Counted from the first letter of the stretch, positions 1-61,278 are shown. The stretch is 64,000 nucleotides of DNA from Deroplatys truncata (GCA_030765065.1 CM060975.1:163590993-163654992), one strand, 5' to 3'. The notes: generated from the letters alone by a model not told the origin. Made by a program: numbers and translations.

Positions 1-839
1 ATGTTTCCACATGCCCAGTGGAAAAACACAGTGCAGCCGGTTTGTAGTTTCTTGGCTCTCCCATTACAATCATACCAGATCACAAATACAAAAAACATAA
101 ATACAGATAAGGACATTTTTTCACATCGAAAAAAACCATAGACTAAACTCATAAGAAGACTTGAAACAAACAAGATTATTTCCAACATTCATGCTAAACG
201 GTCAACTTAATTTCAAATCTTATGCATGACTTAACATAGTAATATTATATAGGTATAATGCCACACATACCACCTTTCCTTCTCCATCCTTTCACCATGT
301 AGAAAATGAATTTAGGACTCTAGCTGGTCAGCAGTTATGGCTGCTGACAATGCCAGAATACACATATGAAACAGCCAGTCACATTTTACAATTTTAAAAG
401 TATGTGCATTTGCAAAAGTTTAATTTTGTCTAATTTAATTACATTTAAAAGTGGATACACATATGAATAAAAAGATTAGATCTTTTGTATACATTTTAAG
501 ACAAATAGCAATATACAGATGAGTCAGAATAATATTGACTAATTTTCAGAGGATCTGTTTGAGTATTTTCATACACAGGATGAGCATGTCTAAATAAATG
601 AATACGTAAGTAAATAAATAGATACATTACTGTCATTAAGCTTTTATTGAATTAGACATCAGAAAATATGTACATGTTACATACAACTGCAAATAAACAT
701 ATAGAATAAGAGATGCAGCAGAACAAAAATTATTACAATAAGAAATAAAATTGATAGAAATACTTATACACCACAGATGAAAGCTTAACTATCTGTATGG
801 AATGTGTGCACAATAAAAATTACCTTTTATTATCAAAAT
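1..839. other. AT-rich flank, nothing recognised
   Basis: No coding similarity or clear repeat was recognised. It could hold the untranslated 3' part of the adjacent minus-strand LINE. It belongs to an upstream intron or the 5' flank of DHX35. Confidence 0.4.
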
Positions 840-1790
840 ATTCTTTTATTGAATAATGACTAACCAGTCATATCATATATTTAAATCTTATATCCAGTAA
901 CTGTACTAAATCTAATGGTAAAGTATTATACAATCTTATATCTAATATTTCAAAACTGTTCAGCTATTTAGTAAGTTTATGGTATGGTATAGTAATAAAC
1001 TTATTATCCTTAATTGTATGAATATGTAATGTCCTCTCTGTATTTCAGGTCAGTTAAGTGATTTTTTACATAATTTAGCAGCAGCAGTTTGTCCGAATAC
1101 GAATAATCTTTTCCTGAGTAGAAGAATATCAATCATGTGACTACTGCTTCCCCAGAGTAAATATCAGTTTCAGGGTTTTATTATCATTAAGTAAGAAACC
1201 ATTGTCTCTGAATCATGTACCAACTTGAGATAAGGTGTCTTCTGATGTTGTTTTAAGGCTTTGATAGTCAGAGCTGGTGCTCAGAAAAATAGTAACATCT
1301 GCATATTTAAATGTGTATGTAGTTACAAAGGACAACAAATCATTAATGCAAATAATAAGGGTCCAAGAGTAGAACCTTGTGGAATCCCACATTTTATCTC
1401 ACCAGTTCTGGTTTCTCACTTCCAATGTACACAATTTGCTTGCGAATCTTAATAATATACGAGTTTAAAAATTTTAGAGCTATACCACCTTCACATAAAA
1501 GTTAATTTAGTTAATAGACCAGTATAATTTACATAATTGAATATTTGCTCAAACCATAGAAGGTTGCCTGAAAGATTTGTTTTGGAAGCAAGAGTACCTT
1601 TTTGAAGACAGAAACTATGGCATCTACTGTAGATCTACCTTTTCTGAAACCATACCGTTCTCCACAAATTAAATTGGCTTCATCTAAATAATTACAGAAC
1701 TGATTATCATAAGCATTTCTTGCTATTTTGTGAATACCAGTATAGACGGTAACAAATTGAGCAGTTTTATCCTTTTTTTTTTATATATAT
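840..1790 (-). pseudogene. LINE reverse transcriptase remnant
   Basis: Read on the minus strand, 1700-1600 gives YGFRKGRSTVDAI and 1390-1345 gives GIPQGSTLGPLLFALM, two hallmark blocks of non-LTR reverse transcriptases. Around 1150-1090 the block LLWGSSSHMIDILLLRKR matches the thumb region after the palm, and 930-900 reads YNTLPLDLV, typical of the LINE C-terminus. The frame is broken by stops. This is a jockey/CR1-like type by wording. Whether the fragments near 6.4 and 8.7 kb come from the same insertion cannot be decided. Confidence 0.75.
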
Positions 1791-2249
1791 ATAAATGGAG
1801 GCAAATCCTTGAAAGTTCAGTACATTAGTGAAGATTCCTTCCGCATGACAATGGTTTATAAAAATAGGCGAATGTTGTATACATTACTCAATCACTTTTT
1901 TTAAGGAGATTATTATATATACTAATACTATAATGAGAAAATTTTATGTGTGCATGCGTTTTTGTTTTTTTAAACAGCATGTTCCATTCGTATAGAACAT
2001 GGTAGAATTACACATGTTACAACATTATATTTCAATTGACTACAATATATATGATATATAATATGATAAAGATGGTTAGAAATCAATTGGGTACTAAGTT
2101 TTCTGTAGGAGTTCTGAACACTTTATGCATTGTCTATTGTACTATTTACAAGTCAGCAAAAGTCTTTAAGAAAATGTTCAACTAGTTCATGCTTTGGCAG
2201 TTGCCAAGTTCTTCCTTTATTTGTTACATTACTTATCATTTTTGAGTGT
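1791..2249. other. Intergenic or intronic AT-rich sequence
   Basis: Contains a short TA run near 1780-1795 and no recognised gene. The right part grades into the RNase H LINE remnant that starts near 2250. Confidence 0.35.
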
Positions 2250-3085
2250 AGTAGTATGTGGGCTGTTGTTTGTTCACACTGGTTGCACGGGCAGGTTGTG
2301 TCTTCTGTTATTCTGAATCACTTGTAGTAGCTTCTCAGTTTCCCATGCCCAGTTACCATGGTAGTGAAGTTCAGCAAAATTGGTATATCCCTAAGTCTTG
2401 TTTTAATGTTCAGAAAATAATCTCTAATTTAATTTCTGCGATGTCTCCCATTCTTTTTGCCAATCAGCAAGATGTATATCTCTGATTTCTTTTCTCATAA
2501 CTGCTATAGGTACTTTTTGGTATTCTAATTCAGCTCCTGTTTCGCCAGTCTGTCCGCCAGTTCATTTCCGGGAATACCAGTATGTCGTTTTTACCAATCC
2601 CACATATATTTTCCGGTTGTCAAGTTAAAGTATTTTGACTTGATTCCTGACTTATTCTATGAGAAAACTGTGATTTTGTTGGCTCTTAAGAGAGTCTATC
2701 ATTATTTTACTGTGTATAGGTAGCAACTATTTTTCGTTCTGTGTCTGCAATTTGATGCAATTGTTACCTGTTCTGCCTGTTTATTCGATGATCTGCCTTG
2801 CAACCTGAATTTTAACTTGTGTGCAATTTCTCCTTCTCTGATGATAACTATGCTAGATCCCACGCTTTGGTCCATTTTGCTGCTATCATTGTAAGCCTCA
2901 ATGGAGTATGCTGCATTTTAGTTAATGTTGTTGATGTATGCTCTCTTAGCTGGGTCCCTCCAATCTCTTGCTGATATTGGTTTGTCGTACTGCTATGAAT
3001 GATGTTTAATCCTGTGGATTTTGGCAGTCTCTTGAATTGTTTTATCCAGAGACATCGAGCCTGCAAGATTACATGATGTTTCATA
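2250..3085 (-). pseudogene. LINE C-terminus: RNase H domain and CCHC motif
   Basis: On the minus strand 2880-2770 encodes MDQSVGSSIVIIREGEIAHK, followed by GRSSNKQAEQVTIA, the beta-sheet core of RNase H. 2580-2520 encodes GIPGNELADRLAKQELN, the end of the same fold. 2295-2240 encodes CPCNQCEQTTAHILLH, the terminal zinc knuckle found after RNase H in I/jockey/R1-type LINEs. Stops and shifts show it is dead. The domain order fits minus-strand orientation. Confidence 0.75.
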
Positions 3086-3121
3086 TGAGAGAGTGATGGT
3101 AACCACTACACCATATAGGAT
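3050..3121 (-). repeat. tRNA-like SINE head (possible)
   Basis: The minus strand reads ATATGGTGTAGTGGTTACC, a good pol III A box, and about 45 bases on a GGCTCGATGTC that could be a decayed B box. No body or tail could be defined, so this is tentative. Confidence 0.3.
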
Positions 3122-3126
3122 GACTA

Positions 3127-3141
3127 TATATTATGTGTGTT

Positions 3142-3176
<35 letters not shown>

Positions 3177-3180
3177 GTAC
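3127..3180. repeat. (TG)n microsatellite
   Basis: TG dinucleotide run with interspersed TA steps. Confidence 0.9.
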
Positions 3181-3840
3181 TGTGGTAAACTACTGACTTT
3201 ACCATGATGAACGGTCATTTTTGTGCATCGATGACGGTTAAAGTTTATTGAGGACTTTACCAGACTGACTGGCCATAAATGGCTGGTTTACCGATCTCTA
3301 ACTTCATGTATGTTGCAATGTTAAAATGGTAGAATGGTATAGGTTAGAATTCTCAACTAAAAGAAACATTCTATTTTCGCCAATGAATGCATCTTGATAA
3401 AGTTACTTTAATGTACTTTGTAATTTTTAATGCCTTAAGGCTTCTTATGTGACAGGTGCCTTAAATAATCTGACCCAAGAGGTAACAAAAATCCACACAA
3501 TCACTGTGTTACATATCTTAGTTACATTAGTTGAAACATAGTTCCAAGAATAATGGGAGCAATGAATGGATTTAGTGCAAATAGTGCATTTTCAGGAATG
3601 TTAGGATACATTAATTGCACAGATATAGGAATTTTGTAATCTAAAACGATCAGTGCTGAAACTTGAAGTCGCAATCGTGGCATGGGGCTAGCGTGTCCCC
3701 TCATACTGAGGAGGATCCTCCAAGTTAAAATCTTGATTGGGGATAACGTTGTTTACTTTGTTTCTCTCTTTCAATAGATGAATGTTGATTAAGCTAAATG
3801 GAACTTTAGTCAGTGTGAAAAGAAAGGAAAGAAAAAAAAT
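3181..3840. other. Unassigned sequence
   Basis: No gene recognised. Short minus-strand open frames here have no family resemblance. Confidence 0.35.
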
Positions 3841-3850
3841 ATAATATATT

Positions 3851-5040
3851 TTTTTTTTTTCGAGTGGAGGAGAAAATGATTTAATCACTTACCCCAGCCC
3901 CGATGGGAGTCGGGACTGAGAGTGTGGGACTCACCGAGGCGTCGGCATACCCACTAAAAACTCCTCCACCGGATTGAAAGGAAAGGTTTGCTGCGGTACC
4001 GCCTAAAGCACCCGCGCAGTCCGAGGTGATGGTTAAAACTGGGCCGCAGTGCGGTCGCCAGTGGAGTAAGGATGTTTGCTAGGAGACAGGCTTGACCAAG
4101 GCCCAGCCTGCCCCCTAGCGAAGTGAAGGAGAAGATGTTGGGTATTCCTGGTGATAGTGTGTTAATGGCGTTTGGGTTTACGGTGAGGATGAGGTTGGGA
4201 AGAGGATTGGGAGGGGTGTGGCATCACATTGGATTCAAGGAAGTTCCGGATCAGGATGTATCCTTCGTGCAGCTGGTCGTAGTTGGCGCTGAGCGCCTTG
4301 AAGTTCTCGGTGATGGAGTTGCTGGTGCTGGTATGCAGCTCTCGAATCCCTTCGACTGAGGCGCCGAGGGCGCCCAGTCTCGTGGACCGGTCGTCGCTGC
4401 CGTCGGTGTAGGGCTCGACAAGGTGACACTCGATTCTTCCCAGCTTGCGCTGGGCCGACGCGAGAACCCCATCTTCGTCCTGAAGCTTGTGGATCTTGTT
4501 GGTGAGAGCAGTGATCACCCTGGCCGAAGTTCGCTGCTTGGCCTCCACGGCCGAAAGGCACGTGAAGGTTGCACGGCTCAGCTCAGCCAGTTGTGAGGTG
4601 AGGTCCTGTATGCCTGCCTGTATGGCTGACAGGAGGCGTTGAAGTCCATGGTGCTCTTCGTCGGTGATGCCGCTGGTCAGGTGCTGAGCCCTCCCTGAAG
4701 GCTGCGTCAGGTGGTCGTCTGTAGCTGCTGGTGTCACTGAAGTTGCAGGCGTCGTTGCTGGTGTTGTCTTCGGTCTTGTAGGTTGTCTGCTCCGGGGATA
4801 CAGGGGGCAATGTGCCTGCCCTGTAAAGTGTGTGTTCCCGGAGCAGGTGGCGCAGAAGCGTCGGCGTCATCTGAGGTCGTGATGGGTGCAGGTTGACATA
4901 AGGGAGCCTGACCCACAGTAGTGGCATCTGGGCGCAGCGTTGCAAGCTTCTGCTGTGTGCCCAAAGGCACAGCAGCGTCGGCAGGGCACCGGACGATCAC
5001 CCCTAGTGGCCTCTACACGCAGGGTCCTCCCAAGTAGGGG
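3851..5040 (-). mobile_element. Gag-only retroposon, copy 1 (GC-rich)
   Basis: A minus-strand insertion, much richer in G and C than its surroundings. The reading frame runs from 5040 to 4162. Near the start it has three zinc-knuckle-like modules: CRRCCAFGHTAEAC (exact CX2CX4HX4C), CHYCGSGSLMSTC and CATCSGNTHFTGQAHC, the arrangement seen in ORF1 of jockey/I/R1-type LINEs. About 190 residues of likely coiled coil follow. One TGA (4869-4867) interrupts the frame between knuckles two and three. A 3' UTR leads to a poly(A) tail on the minus strand (T run 3850-3861). No reverse transcriptase follows. A diverged copy lies at 19985-21550. Confidence 0.65.
4162..4737 (-). pseudogene. Gag-like coiled-coil part of copy 1
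   Basis: 191 residues from the GTG at 4737, but the frame is open further upstream to the TGA at 4869-4867, so this is the C-terminal part of the Gag-like protein rather than a separate gene. It is rich in Leu, Glu, Gln and Ala with spaced leucines (LLSAIQAGIQDLTSQLAEL) suggesting a coiled coil. The block TFTCLSAVEAKQRTS is matched by STCLAAIKATQRST in the copy near 20.7 kb, showing a shared ancestor. Confidence 0.6.
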
Positions 5041-5366
5041 CAGACCTGTGGCTTTATGTGTCCATCTTTAAGGTATTGCTTCTATCTCTTTACTTTTTCT
5101 CTTTTCTTAAGAATTGCATGTTAAGTTTAATAACATATAAGGAAACTTGGGTCTACTTTTGCTTTTCTTCATTGCACACTGAACAAGTACATGTTTGGTT
5201 TCAGTAAAAAGGTAGAACAAGTAAAAAAGGGATGATGTGATGAACTTCTGGGTGTGTTCAGTAGAGTTTACTGCAATCAACCAAGGTGAGAGTCTGCCAG
5301 CTAACCATGGTCACTTAAACTGCGGTGAAGATTGTTGCACTGCTGTGAGATGATTGCTCTGCTCAA

Positions 5367-5370
<4 letters not shown>
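5041..5370. other. Unassigned sequence
   Basis: No gene or clear repeat recognised between the gag-only retroposon and the TG microsatellite. Confidence 0.35.
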
Positions 5371-5430
<60 letters not shown>

Positions 5431-5455
5431 TGCGTGCGTGCGTGCGTGCGTGCAT
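5371..5455. repeat. (TG)n / (CGTG)n microsatellite
   Basis: About 27 TG units grading into GCGTGCGTGC. It generates an artefactual Cys-Val open frame. Confidence 0.95.
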
Positions 5456-5799
5456 GTTAATCTCAAAAGCCACTAAATTAATTTTATTAATTCTTTCACC
5501 ATTGAAAAACAAGCCCTATTCTTTCACATGGTCACAGGCTACAAAATGTTTCCAACAAACGAAAAACCAGGGCTTACTGTTACATATTCATGTCACCAAA
5601 TTTCAATCTTGTTTCATTATATTGGATATCAGAGGCTATTTTTGGCATTTTATTGCAAATATGGGAGATTTATAATGACTTGGAGCACACAGGGGTATGG
5701 GGAGACTTGAATCATTTTAAAGTTGAATATTTTAGGGAGGGGTTGTATATAGTTCATATCACTGTATTTCCCTCATATTTTACAGAAGGTTTGTCAAGT

Positions 5800-6360
5800 A
5801 ATATTTTTGGTATGGCTTTGACAAAACCGAGTACTTTTGAATTCTAGAAACTGATAAAACTGATAAGCTACCCTTATATTCAATCCCTATTTGTAACTCC
5901 CAACATACAGATCAATGTTTTTTTACCTATCTAGATAAAACTTTGTACGCTTATACTATAAGACCCAACAAAAATTATAAGCTACCTTACAACTCTAAAA
6001 AGCTACCCCTACCATATTTTAAACCCCCACTGTTTAAACCATACAGTCAAAACATTGCACAATTATACAATAGAGTTGGCAAAGGTAATGGGTTTCAACC
6101 CCTAGTAGATAAAACTATACTGCTTGATCAACCAGGACACTTTGTGCACTTAGACTATAGGACTTGGCAAAAATTAATAGGATATTGTACAACTTTCAAA
6201 AGCTACCATACTCATTTTTTCCAACCCCTTGTGTGCAAATAGTTACTAGATGACCAATCTGGACAAAACTTTGGACACTTAAGCTTCGGCTGCAAGTACA
6301 AATTACAGACTACTTATGACTTTCAGACTTTCTGTCCTCATTTTCAACCCCATACTTATA
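5800..6360. repeat. Diverged tandem repeat, about 120-200 bp units
   Basis: Words such as GATAAAAC, AAAAGCTACC and CAACCCC recur in the same order around 5860-6020, 6100-6230 and 6250-6360, suggesting two to three old tandem units. The open frames here share no family resemblance. Boundaries are approximate. Confidence 0.4.
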
Positions 6361-6369
6361 GAATGTCCC

Positions 6370-6770
6370 AATGCAGTGCAGGGTAAGACGGCTAGTAAGT
6401 CATAAATGTCCACACTAGCTGAAGACTTGAGCTGGTTAACAGTATTTAATACAAGCTCAGGAGTCACTTCTTCGAAACAAAGCTACCTTGATAATATTTT
6501 GTTTCACAATGCTCAATTAGTTCAGAGGCAGTTTCTTTTGGTTTTACTATGTTATGACTGATTTCTCCAACCAAGTTTAAGAAAACAAATCATTAAAGTC
6601 ATATGGGGCTAACTCTATGATTTCTCTTTTGTTTGTTTGAGTCACAGAATTTCTCAAATTCTGGGCTTTCTTGCATTTACTTGTATTGTTCGCAGTTTTA
6701 ATGCTATTTAGTTGATGGTTTTTTAGTTTCATTATTATTTTTTTATATTCCTTTCTGATCTTCATTTAGG
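6370..6770 (-). pseudogene. LINE ORF2 fragment (endonuclease-RT linker)
   Basis: The minus strand near 6460-6400 reads VTPELVLNTVNQLKSSASVD, the wording that precedes the reverse transcriptase fingers in jockey/CR1-like LINEs. A basic stretch at 6765-6577 (KIRKEYKKIIMKLK) fits the linker. No catalytic block is present. Confidence 0.45.
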
Positions 6771-7189
6771 AAAGGATGACCCATTTGATTTGTCTCTCTC
6801 ATAAAAATCTAAATACATAAATAGTTTTGTTTCATTTTCACTAAATGGAGAGTACACAAACATTCTTATCCATTTTGGGAACATAATTTCTGTTTGAAGT
6901 GACATTTTCTTTGGAGAATACACATCTGTAAGTATTTAAAAATACTAAAGAATCCATAAAAAATGTCATTAGCAGCTAATTGCTGTTGAGTTATAGGACA
7001 TTAGATTATGAAATAGTCACTTAAGGTTAGATGAAGTTCAACTGAACTGTTTTTGGAATATTGCTTGTGATTTATTTTCTATTATATTTTGGAATATTAC
7101 TTGTGTTCTGTTTTTTAGCATTTTAGCATTGCTAACTTAAAAATCTGATGTGTTACATTCAAATAATTTTCTCTATCCTCTATTGTTTA

Positions 7190-8010
7190 TTAGTGGGTAT
7201 GGGTATACAAACTATTCTTATGAAAGTTTATTTTCATATCCACTTCATTCTAATCCAGATAAATCTTTGCAGAAATAGCTACATTGCATATTTCTTATAG
7301 ATACAAAGGGAACAGCGATAGTCAAATGTTAAAGAACTGGACAATATATGCTGGCCTTAAAATTCCATACTGTTTTCCATGCAATCATGAGAAGCAACTG
7401 AAAATGGATGGGGCATAGAAAGAATGACAAAGTATTAAAGAAATCGAACCATTAATAATGGATATCTCGGAAATGTCTGATGCCACATAAAAAGCTATTT
7501 TAAATAAATCATGTGTTTTAAAGCCATTACACATTTCTTGTGCAGTACGTCTTCTTCTTTTGCTTAACATTTACTAGTTATACAAGATTATACAAAATTC
7601 CTTCTGAATGAAGAGTTTTTCAGGGGCTATTCTCAGAAAATTCAAGATATACATTTTATTTGTCATGTAAATATAATATATAGTATTTCATTCAAAATTG
7701 TTAGAACTATTTTTTAGAAAATCAAAATTTTTTAAAAAGTTTCCATGTAAAGGGTATTTTTGGGTGGGGAGATTTTCTTGAAAATCTTTGTGTTGCAGCT
7801 TAAGAAGGTACTGAACCAAAATACCAAGTTTGGTGTTTATGTAACTTTTTGTTCTTGAGTTATGCTGTTCACAGAAACACACATACAGGCTTTTTCTAAA
7901 AATGCTTCTTTTTTAATCAAGGGGTCTCAAAACATGCATTTCCGGTGAAATCTCAGTATCAAACTTTTGGGTGCAATACCTTCTCTACTTATACATAATA
8001 GAGAAAGTAA
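7190..8010. repeat. Dispersed non-coding repeat, copy 1
   Basis: Shares long stretches with 48840-49640 in the same orientation and with 28420-29230 in the opposite orientation, for example GAAAATTCAAGATATACATT and TTTCCATGTAAAGGGTA. No coding capacity and no obvious terminal repeat. Probably a non-autonomous element of about 800 bp. Confidence 0.7.
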
Positions 8011-8699
8011 AAATTGCATACATTTAATTGATCACATATCATCATACTTGTAACAACACTATGAATCCTACAAGAAATGCAGGTAAGTAAACGAGGTATA
8101 TCCAAGACAAAGTACTCAGTTTGCTGGAAGGATTTCTAATGATTTCTAAAACTTGCATGCTGTTTAAAATATGTGGCTTTACATATCCAGAACTGACAGA
8201 TATTTATGTGCTGCTTGGGGAAAGTCTAGAAGGGCATTTGCTCTTTATGCTGAGCTTTACTCAAGCAAGCATTTGCTTCACTACAACAAATATACTGCCT
8301 GGGCATCAAAGACCATGAGAATGGGAACAATACCCGAAAACAATCCATTGTTCAGAACTTCAGAGAAGTATAAGCAGAGTTGAGTCAGTAGAAAATACAC
8401 AATCTACAAATAGAATATATAACGTAGTATATCACTTACTATTACATAATCTACATGTAAAAAATGCAATTTTTTTGCAGGAATGAGCAAATTATGGAAA
8501 AATAATATGGTTAATATTACTTTGTAACAACAGCAACAACAACAAAAATTAATGATGATACTGTTAATTGCTCTTAGACTTAGGCTACAAAGTGATTTAT
8601 AAAGTAAATGACTAAATAATTGTAATATTAGAATTATGTATTTCGCAATATCATATGTACAAGAGATAGTGCATATAAATGTAATTTCAATATAAGGTA
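8011..8699. other. Unassigned sequence
   Basis: Two overlapping short plus-strand open frames (8121-8383) have no recognisable family and lack coding signals. AT-rich flank or intron. Confidence 0.35.
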
Positions 8700-9190
8700 A
8701 AGGATTTGCATTTAGGCAGATGACTCAGTCCAAAATATAGTAACATAATAGAACACCATCATGTGGTGAATAACTTTATAATTCAAAAGCTAATATACAT
8801 TTACATAACATTTCATACATATAATGCCATTAAATATGTATTGGAAACAATTTCAAAGTATATAATCTAATCATAATTCCATTATTCTGTGTCTATGAGG
8901 TATCTTATTAATAGGCTTTTAAAAGTATTATCGGGTGCTGATTTAATGTAAGTGAGAAGTTTATTCTACATGATAGTGCCTAAATTGTAGAGATTTTTAT
9001 TGCTTGATATTTTAGCTCTCTTTTGGTAGTTACGAATATTTGTTCCCCTCATGTCCCAAATATGTCTTATTTATTGGTAATTTGTTAAGTTATAAATACC
9101 CCTCAATATAAGAAACCTAAATTGAATTGCTCATGACTTCCCATAATTCTATGCTGTATGTAATGTGGGATTGTATTAACCCATAGTACA
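8700..9190 (-). pseudogene. LINE C-terminal fragment
   Basis: Minus-strand 9070-8885 reads FWDIRGTNIRNYQKRAKIS and then NKLLTYIKSAPDNTFKSLL, matching the extreme C-terminus of LINE polymerases where a 'structure, N-Lpxxik, F+xxL' order is typical. 9160-9080 contains a decayed thumb region. Several stops. Confidence 0.55.
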
Positions 9191-11631
9191 CTGTTTTTTT
9201 AATTTTGTTTTTAATATTTGTATGTGTACATAATTTTTACAAAGCATGCTTACATGGTGGTTATACAATTCAGACATTTCTGTTTCAATTTACCATATAA
9301 CAATAAAAATTGCAATATCTGTCAGAGTTTTCATTCAGTTTATCAGTAGTCACCTGATGGAACATTTCAGTACCATTATTTCTGCACTATACTGCTGAAC
9401 AAATCAGCTCTCTGCTGTAATGATGGTATGTTCTTTGATGGGACTTCTGACCTATATTGGTTGGGTAACAATCATAGGATAAGAGCCAACTGAAACTTAG
9501 TAAGCTGATAATTCATGAACTTGAAAAATAAAATGCATGAGATAATCTGTATATAGTAGAAGAACTGAAAGACAATATAGCAAGAGAAACTGTGGCAATT
9601 TCACAAGAGGAATTAATGTATGTGTATGGAGAATTTATTATAAATGGAATTAAAAGATATCATTTTCAACATCTTCTGTGACATTAAGAAAATTACTATA
9701 ACTAAACTACAGTTGAAATACCCATGCAAATCAATTGAAAGGTTATGTGTGAGTGACTTTGTTGGCCAAAACCTTTAACTGGCATGCTTTCTTGGTACAA
9801 CCCAGAATGAATGGCATTGTAGAATATCTATCATAGACAAAACTGAAGAATTGTTGCATTTGACTCTATGCATGATATGATTTTTGAAAGAACTTGGCAA
9901 TCAATACAGCTCTATTAACTGTGCTTCGAAGTCAATGGTCAGCATTTCAAAATCTTTTATAAACACTTGTCCATTTGCACATTTTGCGTTTTGTTTCTAA
10001 TTTAATTTTGTTTGGAGGCTTTAACACTGTTTAAGTTTATAGTCATTTTTAATTTGTGTAGGTATAACCTTTTAACTGTTTTTATACCTTTTGAATAGAT
10101 TTGCAACACTTAACACTGTTTTAAATTTTCTCCAGTTATTTTTATGATGATTGAGCCAATGTGGCTAATCACACTATTATTTTCTTAACTTATTTATAAT
10201 ATAGCTGCAGGTGGATAAAAAAAGTAGTTCTAATCTGAAATTCTTAGACATTAAAAATTCAATACGGTTGGGATTTCTGTCTTGGCCATGGAATTAAACT
10301 GTTCAAGTCTAATTCAACTTTCCAACTAAGTCCCTACACATAACTACCTAGTGTGAAAGAACAATTATCAAAATTTTTTACCTGTTTCATAGCAATGAAT
10401 GTAGAATAATGTAATTAGACAGGGTTCACAAATTATTAAATGAGTTTCAGAATGTTATTATTAATTGTGTAAAATCAAAGATATGGGGTTATTCCTACTG
10501 CAAAGCTCTTACAAAGCCTTGTTCCAAAATTTAATTACTGCAACTTCTTTTAGTATTTCTCTGCAATGTTGTATCACTGTACAATGTATTAAATACTGAT
10601 TTGATATTGCAAATACAATGCACAGCATAATACACTCATTAATAAACTAAAAACCATATTAGAAACTATTGAAGAAATATGATCAAAATTTCATTTTGCA
10701 TTTTTTTTGTTTTACTAATGTTGTGTAGTTTGTTGACGTATAATTTTGCTTGCAACAAAAATATGAAGGTCAATTGCCAAGTGCCAACTAAACAAAAAAA
10801 TTAAAACATTTATGCACTGAAGCTACTAAAGTAACCAGATTTTCAGCATAAATGAAGCCATCTGATGAGGGCATTTCATATTAAATAAAGCAGATATCTG
10901 AAGCTGCTAGTTGAAAGTGTGTTTGAATGACAATTATGAGAAACAGTTTTGAGCTACCTTAAAGTTTAAGATAAGTATAGGAAGTACACATAGAGATCTG
11001 TTTAACCACATTTCATCTAACCATATTAATTTTAATAACTTTAATGTTCTATAGCTCAATTACAGGATGCTTATGGAGATATATTTCTGGCATAAAAATA
11101 CTCAAATAGGTACCTGAATCATGTCTGAAAATTTGTTGGTGTTTTTCTGAACCACTGCACTTAGATCAAGAATTTCTGAGATTTAGTGTGTGGAATAGAG
11201 CTATGAAGAAACTTTAACTTTAATAATAGGAAGATATAATGGTTATTGCTAAAATATGTGTAAAGTTTGTATATTATTTTATGGTTTAAAAAAGAGAGAT
11301 TTCGTAGGAATAACTTAGAAGGCGATGGAAAAAGAAAGGCGGAAGAGAAAAGTTCTTCCTAAACTAATTTTTTTATCTAGAAAAGAGGGGCATTTGGATT
11401 GTTCAAAATCATGCCATTGTTTAAATGTATCATAAAATTTTCCTATTCCCTAACATAAAGTCCTGATATTTACACTCAGCAGGCTACATTTTGGTTTTTG
11501 TAATCAGTACTACTGACTTCTTCCAATTTCTGTTATATAACATGGACAGATTTGTTCTAAAATGAACTTGAACTTCTCTTTTATAATTATGTTTTGACTA
11601 GTGTAAAATCTCAATCTGCTTGCTATTCTAG
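9191..11631. other. Intron or 5' flank of DHX35, nothing recognised
   Basis: 2.4 kb of AT-rich sequence ending in the acceptor for exon a. I searched by eye for a Walker A exon (GxGKST) and did not find one. Confidence 0.45.
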
Positions 11632-60143
<48,512 letters not shown>

Positions 60144-60730
60144 GTAAGTAATAATAACAATCAAAATATCAAAATTGGATTTAATTATATAAGATTTTGC
60201 TTTCATGGCACTGGTATCAATAATAAATGTCATAGCTTATGGGAGATACTCATGTCAGAATTACAAGGCTTGAGCTTTTGATGGTGCTCAATCATTATGG
60301 GGAAGGGAAGATAAAATGTTTTATTCACCATAGGGATTATAAAGAAACTCATGGTTTTGTCAATATAACAGAGAAAATATACAGAACACCATGTAAACCA
60401 CAATGGTGATGATGATGATGATGATGATGATGTTGATGACATCCTTAAGTAATTACAAAACTTACAATAGAATTTGTCAGAAATGTTGCCTTTCTTGAAC
60501 AATATTTACAATCAGTTACTGTAATATACTTAAGAAGTATACCTGTAATAAAATTATAAACTGCAATATAATCAATTTACGCTTACTTCTTATTTCATTC
60601 TTCAAATTCTTGCAAGCTGTATAAGGATTTTCTGCAGTCCAGTTATGCAGTCTGTTCTTGAATTTGGGTTATTATTGCATTAGGAGGTGTATTAAACATG
60701 TAACCCAATTAGGTACTTTGTGATACTAAA
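60144..60730. other. Start of intron 8
   Basis: Contains a (GAT)n microsatellite at 60404-60432, otherwise unassigned. Confidence 0.45.
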
Positions 60731-61087
60731 GGCCGGTTTCACCAACAATGATAACCTTATTTAACCGGGCTAAAAGGTATTAAAACCATGTTTTGGTAAA
60801 ACAGCTGTTTCACCAACCAGTGTAATGGTTTTGGGGACTGCACACCTGGTTAAACCTTTACTGGCCATTTTCAACCATTTATGGATTCAAATCGAAGTTA
60901 GTAAGGCAAAAAGAAAAATGGCAATGAGTAATTTTTTTGGTTATGGAGAATGAGGATATGAAAGTAGCAATGAAGAATATGTGCAGAGCAAATGGATTAA
61001 AGCGAAGCAATTGCTATTTCAGTGTATCTATATTACGATGTAGATTTTCTGACATGGTTTCATCATATTTAACAATCTTTAGAGTAA

Positions 61088-61278
61088 CAATCATGCACAG
61101 TCTCTGTAGTTGAGTGATCAGCATTTTGGCTTTGCAATCCTGAGGTCCTGGGTTTGAACCCCACTACAGTAGGGGGATTTATTTTTAATCAGAATTTTTC
61201 CCTGCCCTCCACAGAGTCTGGAAGTATGCCTGTAGAAGTGAATGTATGTATTTCAAGATAATAAAGATCAAAACCTAA
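61088..61278 (+). repeat. tRNA-derived SINE, diverged
   Basis: A-box-like TCTGTAGTTGAGTGATCAGC, B box GGGTTTGAACCCC, then TTTTTCCCTGCCCTCCACAG, which parallels the body of the SINE at 34341. So it is a related family with a different tRNA head. Confidence 0.75.

Noticed and set aside
5370-5675. 101-residue Cys-Val-rich frame
   Set aside because: Starts in a TG microsatellite and has no conserved part.
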